Shown here piece after piece: positions 6,793 to 15,618 of a DNA stretch of 64,000 bases. The stretch spans positions 1 through 64,000 of the forward strand of contig CAJTMJ010000017.1 of NCBI GenBank assembly GCA_910577335.1. The letters are read 5' to 3'. The translations under genes were made by a program, and so were the position numbers. This DNA is from an uncultured Duncaniella sp. (lineage in GTDB: Bacteria > Bacteroidota > Bacteroidia > Bacteroidales > Muribaculaceae). The first letter of the stretch is position 1, and every line of letters starts with the position of its first letter. The notes under the pieces were generated by a model, which saw only the letters and a list, made by a program, of their open reading frames with translations, was not told the DNA's origin and searched no databases.

Positions 6793-8421
6793 ATGAAAAT
6801 AATAAGTGTTTTATTAAGTGTCATTTTCGCATACGGATTTTGTAATGCGGCTGACAACGACTGTGATTTCAAAGGGAAGACTCTTTGTGTGTTCGGCGAT
6901 AGTTACGTCAGGAATCATAAACGCCCCTTTACCGAGTCATGGCACGCTAAATTAGCGGAAAAATTAGGGATGGAATATGTCAATTTCGGGCGCAATGGCA
7001 GCAGTATAGCTTTTGATCGCACTGCCGACGGCTTTGGACTGGCGATGACAGAGCGTTATCTGTCGATGCCCGATAGTGCTGATTATATTTTAGTCATAGC
7101 CGGGCATAATGATGCCGTGTATGTCAACAGACATGGCGGCTGGGATAAATTTAAGTTAGGTCTTGACTCGTTGTGTGCAGGACTGAAAGCCAAATATCCC
7201 TGTTCGCCGATAGGGTTCGTTACTCCGTGGGGAGTTGACCGTCCTTATTTTAAAGAGGTGATAGCCGAGATACATAAAGCGTGTGATAAGTATGACATAC
7301 CGGTGCTTGATGTGTCGTCTTCGGATATAATAGATGTCAACAATCCTGAATTTCGTGCAAAATATTTCCAAGGTCCAAATGACACTGCCCACCTTAATGA
7401 CGCAGGGCATGATCTGATGGTTGAGAGAGGGGAGAAATTCATTAAGTTATTGGCTGCGAATAAGAAGTGCTGTAATAAGCGATTTAATCGGGCTATACCT
7501 CGCGATACCTCGTTCACTGCTTATTCCACTAATATAAAAGTAAGGAAACATCATCCTGAGGCAGTGTTGGCATTAGCCAAACTTCCTGCCGGGGTCAAGG
7601 AATATAATAATGTGGTGTATACGACTCATAAAAACACTCCCTACGGAGATAGAGATATGCATGTTGACATATTCCGTCCGGACAATAACGAGGTTTACCC
7701 GGCTCTGATAATGATTCATGGGGGTGGATGGAACTCAGGTGACAAGTCTTTGCAAGTGCCGATGGCGCAGCAGATCGCAGCAAAGGGATATGTAACTATT
7801 CCGGTGGAATACCGCATGACACCTGAAGCGAAGTATCCTGCCGCACTCCACGATATAAAGACAGTGGTGAGATGGGCGAGAGCCAATGCTTCGAAATATG
7901 GCATAGATCCTGATAAGATAGCCGTGTCAGGATGTTCGGCAGGTGCTCAGCTTGCAACATTGGTGGGTGTGACAAATGGCTCGGAAAGACATGAAGGTAA
8001 AGGTGAATGGTCGGATGTATCAAGTGACGTTCAGGCGGTTATAAATATGGACGGTATAGCCACATTCGTATCGGAAAGTAATATTGCAGATGCCAATGAG
8101 CGTTTGGCTAAGAAAGGTGTGATGCCGGTAAATGCCAGGTGGCTTGGCGGTATGTATGACCAAGCTAAAGATAACTGGGAAGAGGCTTCCGCCATATTAT
8201 GGATCACCGATAAATCGGCTCCGATATGTTTCATAAGCAGCGGCTTGCCACGGTATAGCGACGGTCGTGATGAATTGGTTGAGATATATAATAAAAAAGG
8301 TATATATACCGAACGTCATAAAATCCCGGTAGATGTTCATCCGTTCTGGTTCTTCCATCCGTGGGTTGACACCACGCTTGAATACGCAGTGAATTTTCTT
8401 GACAATTCATTTAAAAAATAA
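6793..8421 (+). CDS. Secreted SGNH hydrolase fused to alpha/beta-hydrolase esterase
   Basis: The protein has 542 residues with a signal peptide (about 1-20, ending CNAA). Residues 28-222 form an SGNH/GDSL hydrolase: FGDSY with nucleophile Ser37, GRNGSS near 66-71, GHND at 104-107, and Asp197/His200 in DTAHLND. Residues 255-540 form an alpha/beta hydrolase of the BD-FAE/lipase type: HGGGW at 309-313 (oxyanion hole), GCSAG at 380-384 with nucleophile Ser382, and a likely His near 516-522. Both catalytic sets look intact, so two esterases probably act together. With the GH28 gene 20 nt downstream, the likely substrate is acetylated or otherwise esterified pectin; that is an inference from context. 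Confidence 0.85.
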   Translation: MKIISVLLSVIFAYGFCNAADNDCDFKGKTLCVFGDSYVRNHKRPFTESWHAKLAEKLGMEYVNFGRNGSSIAFDRTADGFGLAMTERYLSMPDSADYILVIAGHNDAVYVNRHGGWDKFKLGLDSLCAGLKAKYPCSPIGFVTPWGVDRPYFKEVIAEIHKACDKYDIPVLDVSSSDIIDVNNPEFRAKYFQGPNDTAHLNDAGHDLMVERGEKFIKLLAANKKCCNKRFNRAIPRDTSFTAYSTNIKVRKHHPEAVLALAKLPAGVKEYNNVVYTTHKNTPYGDRDMHVDIFRPDNNEVYPALIMIHGGGWNSGDKSLQVPMAQQIAAKGYVTIPVEYRMTPEAKYPAALHDIKTVVRWARANASKYGIDPDKIAVSGCSAGAQLATLVGVTNGSERHEGKGEWSDVSSDVQAVINMDGIATFVSESNIADANERLAKKGVMPVNARWLGGMYDQAKDNWEEASAILWITDKSAPICFISSGLPRYSDGRDELVEIYNKKGIYTERHKIPVDVHPFWFFHPWVDTTLEYAVNFLDNSFKK

Positions 8422-8441
8422 TTCGATAAACAGATATCTTT

Positions 8442-9773
8442 ATGAAGCATATATTGAAGATTGCATTATTGCCGGTTTCGCTCTCCATGACATTGGCACT
8501 AAGCGCCAAAGAATATCGTGTGACAGACTATAATGTGTCAACTGACAGCACGCAGATACAGACAGCCCAATTGCAGCGGGTGATTGACCTTGCCGAGGCA
8601 GAAGGTGGTGGTACTATTGTGTTGCCAAAAGGAACCTATCTTTCAGGCGCTCTGTTCTTCAAACCCGGTACGTCGTTGGAGATTCAGGACGGGGCAGTGC
8701 TGAAAGGATCGGACAACATTGCCGATTATCCTTTGATGCCCTCACGAATGGAGGGACGTAGCATATATTATCATCCAGCTCTTGTGAATGCATACCATGT
8801 AGATGGATTCGAGATAAAAGGTCCCGGCACTATAAACGGTAACGGATATAAATTTTGGGTTCAGTTCTGGGATCATGTGGCTAAAGCTCGTGAGGATAAT
8901 CGGGCATGGACTAACCTTGAAGTTAAACGTCCGAGATTGGTGTTCCTCTGGGGGTGTGATAATGTCAAAATTACAGGTGTGAAACTTATAAACTCGGCAT
9001 TCTGGACTACTCACTTATACTTATGTAATGATGTGCTGATTGAAAATTGCGAGGTTTATGCTCCCGCAGAGCCGGTAAGAGCGCCAAGTAGTGATGCCAT
9101 AGACCTTGACGGTTGCCGTAGGGTGACGGTAAGAGGTTGCTATCTGAATTGCGATGACGATGGTGTGTGCATGAAAGGTGGTAAAGGTGTGTTTGCTCAC
9201 AAATCGGTTGAAAACGGAATGGTGGAGGATATATTGGTCGAAAATTGTACCTTTGGTCCTAACTTGCATGGCACCATAACTCTTGGCAGTGAGTGCTTTC
9301 ATGCTAAGAATATTATATTACGTAATTGTACACTTGAAAACGAGTGCTCGTTATTGCGCTTGAAAATGCGCCCCGACACTTACCAGATTTATGAGAACAT
9401 AATGGTAGAAAATGTGAAAGGTAAGTGCGGCACTCTAATAGAGATGCTCCCATGGAAACAATTTTTTACACTTGAAGGGACAAACGAGCATCCTGTCGGA
9501 GTGGTTAAGAATGTGACAATGAGAAATATCGATGTTTCCTGCGATAATCTTGGAGCTATAGCCGGAAATAAGGACGATAAAGTTGAAAACTTCCGTATGG
9601 AGAATCTGAAAATCAAGGCTAAATCAGATATCTTCCACTGCAATTATCCGACAGTTAAACTTGTAGATGTCGAAGTCAATGGTCATGCTCCTGTCATAGT
9701 GACAGCCGATGATGAGGACAAGGATAAGCTTAATTATGACTTGCGAGATTTAGATAAAGCAAATGAAAAATAA
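8442..9773 (+). CDS. Glycoside hydrolase family 28 protein (polygalacturonase-type)
   Basis: The 443-residue protein starts with a signal peptide (about 1-22, ending ALSAK) and continues as a right-handed beta-helix. Residues early on (DSTQIQTAQLQRVIDLAEAEGG and VLPKGTYLSGALFFK, given here in parts) are the usual GH28 start. The catalytic Asp segments appear as SSDAIDLDG (about 213-221) and CDDDGVCMK, with HGTITLGSE and LRLKM in the later positions that hold GHG and RIK in classical members. It hydrolyses galacturonide links in pectin, probably in the periplasm. It follows the esterase fusion and ends at a strong terminator. Confidence 0.9.
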   Translation: MKHILKIALLPVSLSMTLALSAKEYRVTDYNVSTDSTQIQTAQLQRVIDLAEAEGGGTIVLPKGTYLSGALFFKPGTSLEIQDGAVLKGSDNIADYPLMPSRMEGRSIYYHPALVNAYHVDGFEIKGPGTINGNGYKFWVQFWDHVAKAREDNRAWTNLEVKRPRLVFLWGCDNVKITGVKLINSAFWTTHLYLCNDVLIENCEVYAPAEPVRAPSSDAIDLDGCRRVTVRGCYLNCDDDGVCMKGGKGVFAHKSVENGMVEDILVENCTFGPNLHGTITLGSECFHAKNIILRNCTLENECSLLRLKMRPDTYQIYENIMVENVKGKCGTLIEMLPWKQFFTLEGTNEHPVGVVKNVTMRNIDVSCDNLGAIAGNKDDKVENFRMENLKIKAKSDIFHCNYPTVKLVDVEVNGHAPVIVTADDEDKDKLNYDLRDLDKANEK

Positions 9774-9798
9774 ATAAAATTCATTAAAACTTAAATAT

Positions 9799-9840
9799 GA
9801 GGATGTTAGAATTTATGCAGTTCTGACATCCTTATTTTTT
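9799..9840 (+). terminator. Intrinsic terminator after the GH28 gene
   Basis: A 12-bp stem (9800-9811 with 9821-9832, one G-U, loop of 9 nt) is followed by TATTTTTTA. It ends the two-gene esterase-GH28 transcript. Confidence 0.75.
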
Positions 9841-9862
9841 ATTTTTGATGTGGATTTATGAG

Positions 9863-9894
9863 CTTGTTATATCGGGAAAAGTTTAGTATCTTTG
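9863..9894 (+). promoter_or_regulatory. Promoter abutting the HU/SPOR gene start
   Basis: CTTG (9863-9866), 20 nt, then TATCTTTG (9887-9894): the -7 element is exact and the -33 differs from TTTG by one base. Transcription should begin around 9898-9902, which is where the only possible start codon (GTG, 9899) lies. The message therefore appears leaderless or nearly so. Confidence 0.65.
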
Positions 9895-9898
9895 CAAT

Positions 9899-10870
9899 GT
9901 GTTAGACATAGCTGAACATATTGAATATTTGCTTTTGTGCCACGATTGTGTCGTGGTACCCGGTTTGGGTGCGTTTCTTGTAAATGACACCCATGCTTAT
10001 TATGACCCAAAGACCTGTCATTTCTTCCCTCCGAAGCGGACGCTCGGTTTTAATCCGGAGGTGAGACATAATGACGGGCTATTAGTCGCAAGTATAAGCC
10101 GGAAAGAGGGTATGAGCATTGAAAATGCACGTATGGCTCTTGAGTCAGAAATCACAGCTATGCGTCATCAACTCGGACTGACTGGAGAAATAGCCATGGG
10201 TAATCTTGGCTCGCTTCATAAAGGTGTTAATCCCGATGCCCCTGTGTTTGAGCCGTCAAATTATTCGCTTTCATCTCTTCGTTATGCCGGATTAAAGCCT
10301 ATAACAATTCAACCTGTCATTTCGGAAACAGATGTCGAGTCAGAGGTTGAAGACAACACTCCGCGTATTGTTTCAATTCCTGCTCCGTTGAAGATTGTTG
10401 CGTCCATAGTGGTTATAATGGTCGCTTTAGGCATATTATATTCCACCAGAGGTCTTGTAAGAGGTCCCGAAATGACATTCGCATCACTCGACACCGGTAT
10501 AAGTTCGAAGGTTGACACAGCGTTGCCATTGAATGTTTCGGTGGATTCAGCATTGGAACCTGCACTTTCACGGGAGATTGCTCTTAACATCTCATATCCC
10601 GCAATAGAGAATAATGCAGAAGTCTCTGAAGGTGAAAATAGTGGAGGTATGAATTTCAGCGATACCGACAGGTATCTTTTGGTCGTAGCTTCCTTGCCGT
10701 CCCATAATTCAGCTTTAAGGCACATAAATGGGAATCCGGATTTAAGAATAATAGAGATGGATGGCAATTACCGTGTCTATGTAGGCACTGCGCCAACTAT
10801 AACAGCCGCAAGATCCATAGCTAATGATATTGTATCGCAATATCCTAATGTATGGGTTTGTAAGCGTTAA
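9899..10870 (+). CDS. HU-CCDC81 / SPOR domain envelope protein
   Basis: The 323-residue protein has an N-terminal prokaryotic HU-CCDC81 pair (about 1-140; IEYLLLCHDCVVVPGLGAFL is the signature start), a single membrane segment at about 165-186, and a C-terminal SPOR domain (about 250-320; DRYLLVVASLPSHNSALRHI, YRVYVGTAPTITAA). SPOR domains bind denuded peptidoglycan at division sites; this domain combination is typical of Bacteroidota. The N-terminal domain would be cytoplasmic and the SPOR domain periplasmic. The start must be GTG at 9899: an in-frame stop lies 15 nt upstream and no Met occurs until residue 72. It is followed 15 nt later by a nitroreductase gene. Confidence 0.85.
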   Translation: MLDIAEHIEYLLLCHDCVVVPGLGAFLVNDTHAYYDPKTCHFFPPKRTLGFNPEVRHNDGLLVASISRKEGMSIENARMALESEITAMRHQLGLTGEIAMGNLGSLHKGVNPDAPVFEPSNYSLSSLRYAGLKPITIQPVISETDVESEVEDNTPRIVSIPAPLKIVASIVVIMVALGILYSTRGLVRGPEMTFASLDTGISSKVDTALPLNVSVDSALEPALSREIALNISYPAIENNAEVSEGENSGGMNFSDTDRYLLVVASLPSHNSALRHINGNPDLRIIEMDGNYRVYVGTAPTITAARSIANDIVSQYPNVWVCKR

Positions 10871-10885
10871 AAATTTCAAGAGAAT

Positions 10886-11410
10886 ATGACATTTCACGAT
10901 TTGCTAATAGCACGACGCAGCATACGTCGATATACTCCCGAAAAAATTGATCCAGAACATGTACGCCTCATACTCGAAGCAGGGTTATTAGCTCCCACTT
11001 CAAAGAGTTCAAGGGCTTGGCAGTTCATTGTGGTTGAGGATGAGGATATGTTACAGCGTCTTAGCCAATGCAAACCAATGGGCGCTGCACCTATAGCCAA
11101 GTGTCCGCTTGCCATAGTGATTGCGGTCGATTCGACAGCTACGGAGCCGTGGATTGAAGATGGATCGGTGGCTGCTTCATACATGCAGTTGCAGGCTGAA
11201 GACCTCGGTTTAGGCTCATGCTGGATTCAGGTAAGAGGTCGTTTTACGGCTGACGGCATACCCTCGGAAGAATATGTTCAAGAGGCATTGGGTATACCTG
11301 AAACATGTCCTGTGGTATGTATATTGTCAATAGGGCATAAGGACGAGCAGCGTAAACTTCAGGATGTGGAAAAACTTCGTTGGGAGAATGTGCACATCGC
11401 TAAATGGTGA
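10886..11410 (+). CDS. Nitroreductase family protein
   Basis: This is a 174-residue FMN-dependent oxidoreductase of the nitroreductase fold. The FMN/phosphate-binding start ARRSIRRYTPEKI (about 8-20), LLAPTSKSSRAWQFIVV (about 35-50), and the later LQAEDLGLGSCWIQVRGR and LSIGHKDEQRK (about 100-120 and 150-160) are in the usual order. The natural electron acceptor cannot be told from sequence. It is the middle gene of a three-gene plus-strand unit, and its end overlaps the start of the DUF2520 gene. Confidence 0.88.
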   Translation: MTFHDLLIARRSIRRYTPEKIDPEHVRLILEAGLLAPTSKSSRAWQFIVVEDEDMLQRLSQCKPMGAAPIAKCPLAIVIAVDSTATEPWIEDGSVAASYMQLQAEDLGLGSCWIQVRGRFTADGIPSEEYVQEALGIPETCPVVCILSIGHKDEQRKLQDVEKLRWENVHIAKW

Positions 11411-12197
11411 TCAGGAGATTTTACCTGACATAGTATTTATAGGTGCCGGGAATGTCGCTTCGCATATTGCGCCTGCGATTGAACGAAGCGGAGCCGGACG
11501 CATACGTCAAGTATATAGCCGCACATTTAATAATGCGCAAGCGTTGGCTGAGAAGCTCAGAGACGCAAAAGCCACTGACGACTTGTCGCAGATATTGCCT
11601 GACGCCGATATTTATATTATAAGCATAAAGGATGATAGCATAGGGGAGATAGCTCAAAAGCTGTCGCCCAATAACGCTTTGTGGCTCCATACGTCGGGTT
11701 CTGTAAATATGGAGGTTTTATCCGCACTATCTCCAAGATATGGTGTGTTTTACCCTATGCAGACATTCTCCAAGAATGCGCCATTGGAGATGTCGGAAGT
11801 GCCATTGTTTATTGAGGGTTCTTCGCAGGAGGTTGAGAAAGAGATAGAGAGTTTTGCTGCCAAAACCTTCGATAAGGTTTATCATGCGGATAGCGAGCTT
11901 CGCAGAAAGATGCATATCGCAGCTGTGTTCAGCTGTAACTTCACAAATTATATGTGGGTCATAGCTGATGAACTGTTGCGAAAGGAGGGTTTGACCTTCG
12001 ACGTGATGAAACCATTGATGGAGGAGACACTACGCAAGGCTTTTGCCAATACTCCTGAACAGGGACAGACAGGTCCAGCTGTAAGAGGGGACAAAAATAT
12101 AATGGAGAAACATGAAGCGCTTCTCTCTGAAAGTGACAGAGAGGTATATCGGTTGCTGTCAGACAGGATATTTACGCATTTTAACACAGTCCAATAA
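11388..12197 (+). CDS. Rossmann-like / DUF2520 domain protein
   Basis: This protein of about 269 residues has an N-terminal NAD(P)-binding fold (DIVFIGAGNVASHIAPAI) and a C-terminal helical DUF2520 domain (KMHIAAVFSCNFTNYMWVIADEL; TGPAVRGDKNIMEKH). It resembles ketopantoate reductase/6-phosphogluconate dehydrogenase-type proteins, with no established substrate. I chose ATG 11388 because the fold begins only a few residues later and GGGAG precedes it; ATG 11364 would add eight residues. The start overlaps the nitroreductase by 23 nt. The 3' end overlaps the end of the convergent phosphatase gene by 39 nt. Confidence 0.82.
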   Translation: MCTSLNGDQEILPDIVFIGAGNVASHIAPAIERSGAGRIRQVYSRTFNNAQALAEKLRDAKATDDLSQILPDADIYIISIKDDSIGEIAQKLSPNNALWLHTSGSVNMEVLSALSPRYGVFYPMQTFSKNAPLEMSEVPLFIEGSSQEVEKEIESFAAKTFDKVYHADSELRRKMHIAAVFSCNFTNYMWVIADELLRKEGLTFDVMKPLMEETLRKAFANTPEQGQTGPAVRGDKNIMEKHEALLSESDREVYRLLSDRIFTHFNTVQ

Positions 12198-13412
12198 AAA
12201 TTCTTTGGCTTTATCCCACGGAATGTAGATTGACTCGTCGCCGGGAATTAACGGGACAGGGATTTCGTTATGATCAACACGTATGTAATACTTTCCGGAT
12301 ACGGATTTGAAAAGTATTATCTGGAGGTTAGCAGCCATCGGTACCACATAAAAGTCACGCCAATGTAATTTTACGGTATTGAAATCGTGCGTAAGGTAGT
12401 AGCAGCCTTTAATATGCATCAGAGACAATAATGGCATAAGTGTCTCGGCATGACCGAAACGGAAACGTGCGGAGTATTCATTTTTGCCATTTACGGCTTC
12501 TTGGGTGGTGGATATGAGGTCAAGCAATAGTCTTGACGCTAATTCAGCAGGTATATCTGAGATAGATGATGCTGAGTGAGTGAGATAGTGGTGCATGTTT
12601 TCAATTGACCAAAGGGAGTTATATTCCTCTAAAGTCATATATTTGTCCCAGTCACACTCTATCCCTATCGCCGCACATCCCGATACTAATTTATACACAT
12701 TAAGAGCAAAGCTTCGGGCTTCATCCCCTGTGAAAGGGTAATAGCTCCCGAGGATTTTGTATGATACGGATTCTGGGACGTTGCTATCTCTGTACGAGTC
12801 ATATATTTTGCTCCATTTGTCACTTTTCATGAATTCCTGATAGGCTGTATCGCTTTCCCATGGGCGAACCAATGGTGAGTTCTGCTTACCGGAGGATGTA
12901 TATATCTCTATTTGTGTGTCAAGTCTTGTGAGCTGGTGTGTGAATTCATCCATTGAAGCCACACAGCGGGGTACGTATGAGGATATTGCATGTATCTTCC
13001 TTCCGGCGAATAGTGTTTTGAAGGTGTTGAACGCATGTGTGGCTATTTCTCTTTGTTCTGCCATACCTAACGAGTCAAGAGCGCCCCAATTATCGTCGGT
13101 CTTGGCAATCACTGTTTGGCATAGCTTTTTTAAAGCCAAACCTTCCGGAGTGATGCACCCTAATTTTTCAGCATTCACGAGTGATTTCATCAAGGAGTTG
13201 GTGAATTTTGAGGATGACATGAAACGTGCGCCATGGCGACCCACATGGTTGATAAATACAGGTGAAAGGGAGTCGGGATATGTCAACGAATTTTCAGGAG
13301 GAGTGGGATAAGGCATTGAAGAGCCTTCACATTGTGTGTTTGTGTATGTCGTTGCAGAAGCGACAGATGACAATAGTATAATTGTTGATATAAGTACGAT
13401 TACCTTTTTCAT
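12159..13412 (-). CDS. Secreted histidine-acid phosphatase, MINPP-like (inositol polyphosphate phosphatase)
   Basis: The 417-residue protein has a signal peptide (about 1-20) and the histidine phosphatase clade-2 motif R59-H60-G61-A62-R63 (VGRHGARF). The proton-donor motif is H321-A322-E323 (FGHAETL) rather than the HD of appA-type phytases. HAE is the MINPP hallmark, known from Bacteroides enzymes that release phosphate from phytate. It likely acts in the periplasm or on the surface. It stands alone on the minus strand, with its 3' end overlapping the DUF2520 gene. Confidence 0.85.
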   Translation of the reverse strand: MKKVIVLISTIILLSSVASATTYTNTQCEGSSMPYPTPPENSLTYPDSLSPVFINHVGRHGARFMSSSKFTNSLMKSLVNAEKLGCITPEGLALKKLCQTVIAKTDDNWGALDSLGMAEQREIATHAFNTFKTLFAGRKIHAISSYVPRCVASMDEFTHQLTRLDTQIEIYTSSGKQNSPLVRPWESDTAYQEFMKSDKWSKIYDSYRDSNVPESVSYKILGSYYPFTGDEARSFALNVYKLVSGCAAIGIECDWDKYMTLEEYNSLWSIENMHHYLTHSASSISDIPAELASRLLLDLISTTQEAVNGKNEYSARFRFGHAETLMPLLSLMHIKGCYYLTHDFNTVKLHWRDFYVVPMAANLQIILFKSVSGKYYIRVDHNEIPVPLIPGDESIYIPWDKAKEFLLDCVKMRKYPV

Positions 13413-13504
13413 AATTCAGAGGTCGTTAAAAATCAATAGTATGACGTAATACTTATAAAACATAAATTAATCTGAAAAAGTTACGTATATTAGAGAGTTT
13501 TGAT

Positions 13505-13512
13505 TAGCTTTG
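13505..13512 (+). promoter_or_regulatory. -7 promoter element of the small TPR gene
   Basis: TAGCTTTG matches TAnnTTTG. The predicted start near 13518 gives a leader of about 20 nt. The -33 position reads TTAC rather than TTTG. Confidence 0.5.
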
Positions 13513-13537
13513 CGTACAAATAACACTTATATCTGAA

Positions 13538-13810
13538 ATGGATCAGAACAGTAAAATAAATGAACTTATAAATAAAAATCAGCTGCATGAGGCTCTTGAA
13601 CTTCTTAATAGAATGATTGAAGAGTCTCCTGCTTCTGACAAGTTATATTTTGAAAGAGGTAAATTGCTGTGGCGTCTCGGCGACAGAGGGGCTGCCATGG
13701 GCGATTATGCAAAAGCAAAAAGTATCAATCCCGACAGCCCGGCAGTGCGTGCGCTTGAATTAGCGTATGATGTAGCTAATTTCTTTAATCCTGACCTTTA
13801 TAATCCGTAA
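13538..13810 (+). CDS. Small TPR-repeat protein
   Basis: This 90-residue soluble protein has about two tetratricopeptide repeats: LINKNQLHEALELLNRMIEES and LYFERGKLLWRLGDRGAAMGDYAKAKSINPDSP, the second being a textbook TPR. Such proteins bind partner proteins; the partner is unknown. Its stop codon ends at 13810 and the stop codon of the convergent uup gene begins at 13811, so there is no space for a terminator between them. Confidence 0.8.
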   Translation: MDQNSKINELINKNQLHEALELLNRMIEESPASDKLYFERGKLLWRLGDRGAAMGDYAKAKSINPDSPAVRALELAYDVANFFNPDLYNP

Positions 13811-15604
13811 TCAGACTTTTTCAGAGAGTTCAAGCCATCGCATCTCCTTTTCGTCGAGAATTTCTTTTAGCTCGCTGTAACGGGCTGCCTTAGCTGCGAC
13901 ATCATTAATCTCTGCACCGGAGTTAAATAGTTGCTCCAATTCGTTTTTCTCAGCAGTGAGCGAATCAATCTCGGCAGTCAGAGCTTCAAATTCCTTCTTC
14001 TCTTTATAGGTTAATTTTGCCGGACGTTGTTGTGATTCCCGTTTCGATGCGGGCTGTTGATTCGGTTTGGCAGTTTCCTGTGTCTGATTCTGTAGACTGC
14101 GTTGTTCTTTTAGGTAATTTCTGTAATCGGTATAATTGCCGGGGAAATCTTTGATCACACCGTTACCTTCCATCACAAAAAGATGGTCAACAATGGAGTC
14201 AAGGAAGAAACGGTCGTGAGAAATGACAATAACACATCCTTTAAAATTCTGGAGGTATTCTTCAAGAATACCCAAAGTCATTATATCAAGGTCGTTTGTT
14301 GGCTCGTCAAGTATCAGAAAATTCGGCTGTGTGATAAGCACCGCTGCAAGATGCAGTCTTCGCATCTCTCCACCGCTAAGTGTGGATATATATTTCTGTT
14401 GGTCGGCGGGGGAGAAGAGAAATTTTGTGAGGAATTGCATCGGAGTGTAATGGGTGGTGCCATTCACAACTACGTCCTCTGTGATGTCTGTAATTGCGTC
14501 AATTACTTTTTTATCAGCCGACAGTTGCAACCCTTCCTGAGAATAGTAGCCGAAACGAACGGTTTCACCCACATTCCATTCGCCACTGTCCTGCTTAAGC
14601 AAGCCCTGCAGCATTTTTACAAAGGTGGATTTGCCGACTCCGTTGCCACCCACTATGCCTACCTTTTCGTATCGTGCGAATGTATATGTAAAGTCATCAA
14701 GAATTACTTTGTCGCCAAATTTTTTGCAAATGCCTTCCGCTTCAAATATTTTTGAGCCTATGTATGACGATTTTATCTCGTTGGGATTTATATTTTTCTC
14801 GTCATAACGGGCTTTAGATCTTTCTTTGAGGTCATAGAACGCATCTATTCGATATTTGGCTTTCCCGGCACGTGCTTGAGGCTGGCGGCGCATCCACTCC
14901 TGTTCTTTCCGCAGAGTATTCTTGATCTTTGCCAATTCTCCTGTCAGAGCTTCAATGCGTTCCGCACGTTTGCGCAGATAGTAGTCGAAATTGCCTTCGT
15001 ATGTAAATATCTTTTTAAGATCGATCTCGATAATCTTGTTGCACACTCTGTCAAGGAAATATCTATCATGTGTGACCATGAGCAACGTGATACGTTGGCG
15101 TGAAAGATAATTTTCAAGCCACTCAACAGCTGCTATATCCAAATGGTTGGTAGGTTCATCGAGGATGAGTAGATCAGGACTGCTTAAAAGCACCTGAGCT
15201 AATGCAATTCTTTTTATCTGACCGCCTGACAGATGGTCAACGGAAGCATGTGGGTTGTCGATGCCAAGTTGTGAAAGCATCTGCTTAACCCTGTCCTCTT
15301 TGTCCCACTCTTCATGGTCATGCTCCGGTATTGCTGTGATAAGGTTTTCCATAATGGTCATACCTTGAATGAATACCGGATTTTGTTGTAGGAAGCCTAC
15401 CCGCAAGTCGTTACGATAGGTTATATTGCCGCTGTCAGGAGCTTCTTCCCCTGAGAGTATGCGCAATAATGTTGATTTACCGGTGCCATTTTTCGCAATG
15501 ACTCCGATTTTATCACCTTCGTTTACTCCAAAAGTTATCGAGTCAAAAAGCATACGGTCTCCGTAGCTTTTTGTGAGGTCTTCAACTTGCAAGTATGGTT
15601 TCAT
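13811..15604 (-). CDS. uup: ABC-F family ATPase, Uup type
   Basis: The 597-residue protein has two ABC ATPase domains and no membrane segments. Walker A sites are IAKNGTGKST (about 35-45) and VGGNGVGKST (about 315-325); signature motifs are HLSGGQIKRIAL and TLSGGEMRRLHL; Walker B sites are LLILDEPTNHLD and FLILDEPTNDLD. A linker with RAGKAKYRIDAF and a C-terminal coiled coil (about 530-597, Glu/Lys-rich) are features of Uup, a DNA/ribosome-associated ABC-F protein. It is the last gene of a minus-strand unit GT2-folB-COG0523-uup, 14 nt after the GTPase gene. Confidence 0.9.
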   Translation of the reverse strand: MKPYLQVEDLTKSYGDRMLFDSITFGVNEGDKIGVIAKNGTGKSTLLRILSGEEAPDSGNITYRNDLRVGFLQQNPVFIQGMTIMENLITAIPEHDHEEWDKEDRVKQMLSQLGIDNPHASVDHLSGGQIKRIALAQVLLSSPDLLILDEPTNHLDIAAVEWLENYLSRQRITLLMVTHDRYFLDRVCNKIIEIDLKKIFTYEGNFDYYLRKRAERIEALTGELAKIKNTLRKEQEWMRRQPQARAGKAKYRIDAFYDLKERSKARYDEKNINPNEIKSSYIGSKIFEAEGICKKFGDKVILDDFTYTFARYEKVGIVGGNGVGKSTFVKMLQGLLKQDSGEWNVGETVRFGYYSQEGLQLSADKKVIDAITDITEDVVVNGTTHYTPMQFLTKFLFSPADQQKYISTLSGGEMRRLHLAAVLITQPNFLILDEPTNDLDIMTLGILEEYLQNFKGCVIVISHDRFFLDSIVDHLFVMEGNGVIKDFPGNYTDYRNYLKEQRSLQNQTQETAKPNQQPASKRESQQRPAKLTYKEKKEFEALTAEIDSLTAEKNELEQLFNSGAEINDVAAKAARYSELKEILDEKEMRWLELSEKV

Positions 15605-15618
15605 CGGCAGTAGATGGA

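Noticed and set aside
14183..14755. 190-residue plus-strand frame antisense to uup
   Set aside because: The minus-strand gene has two complete ABC ATPase domains over the same bases; this frame has odd composition and no promoter.
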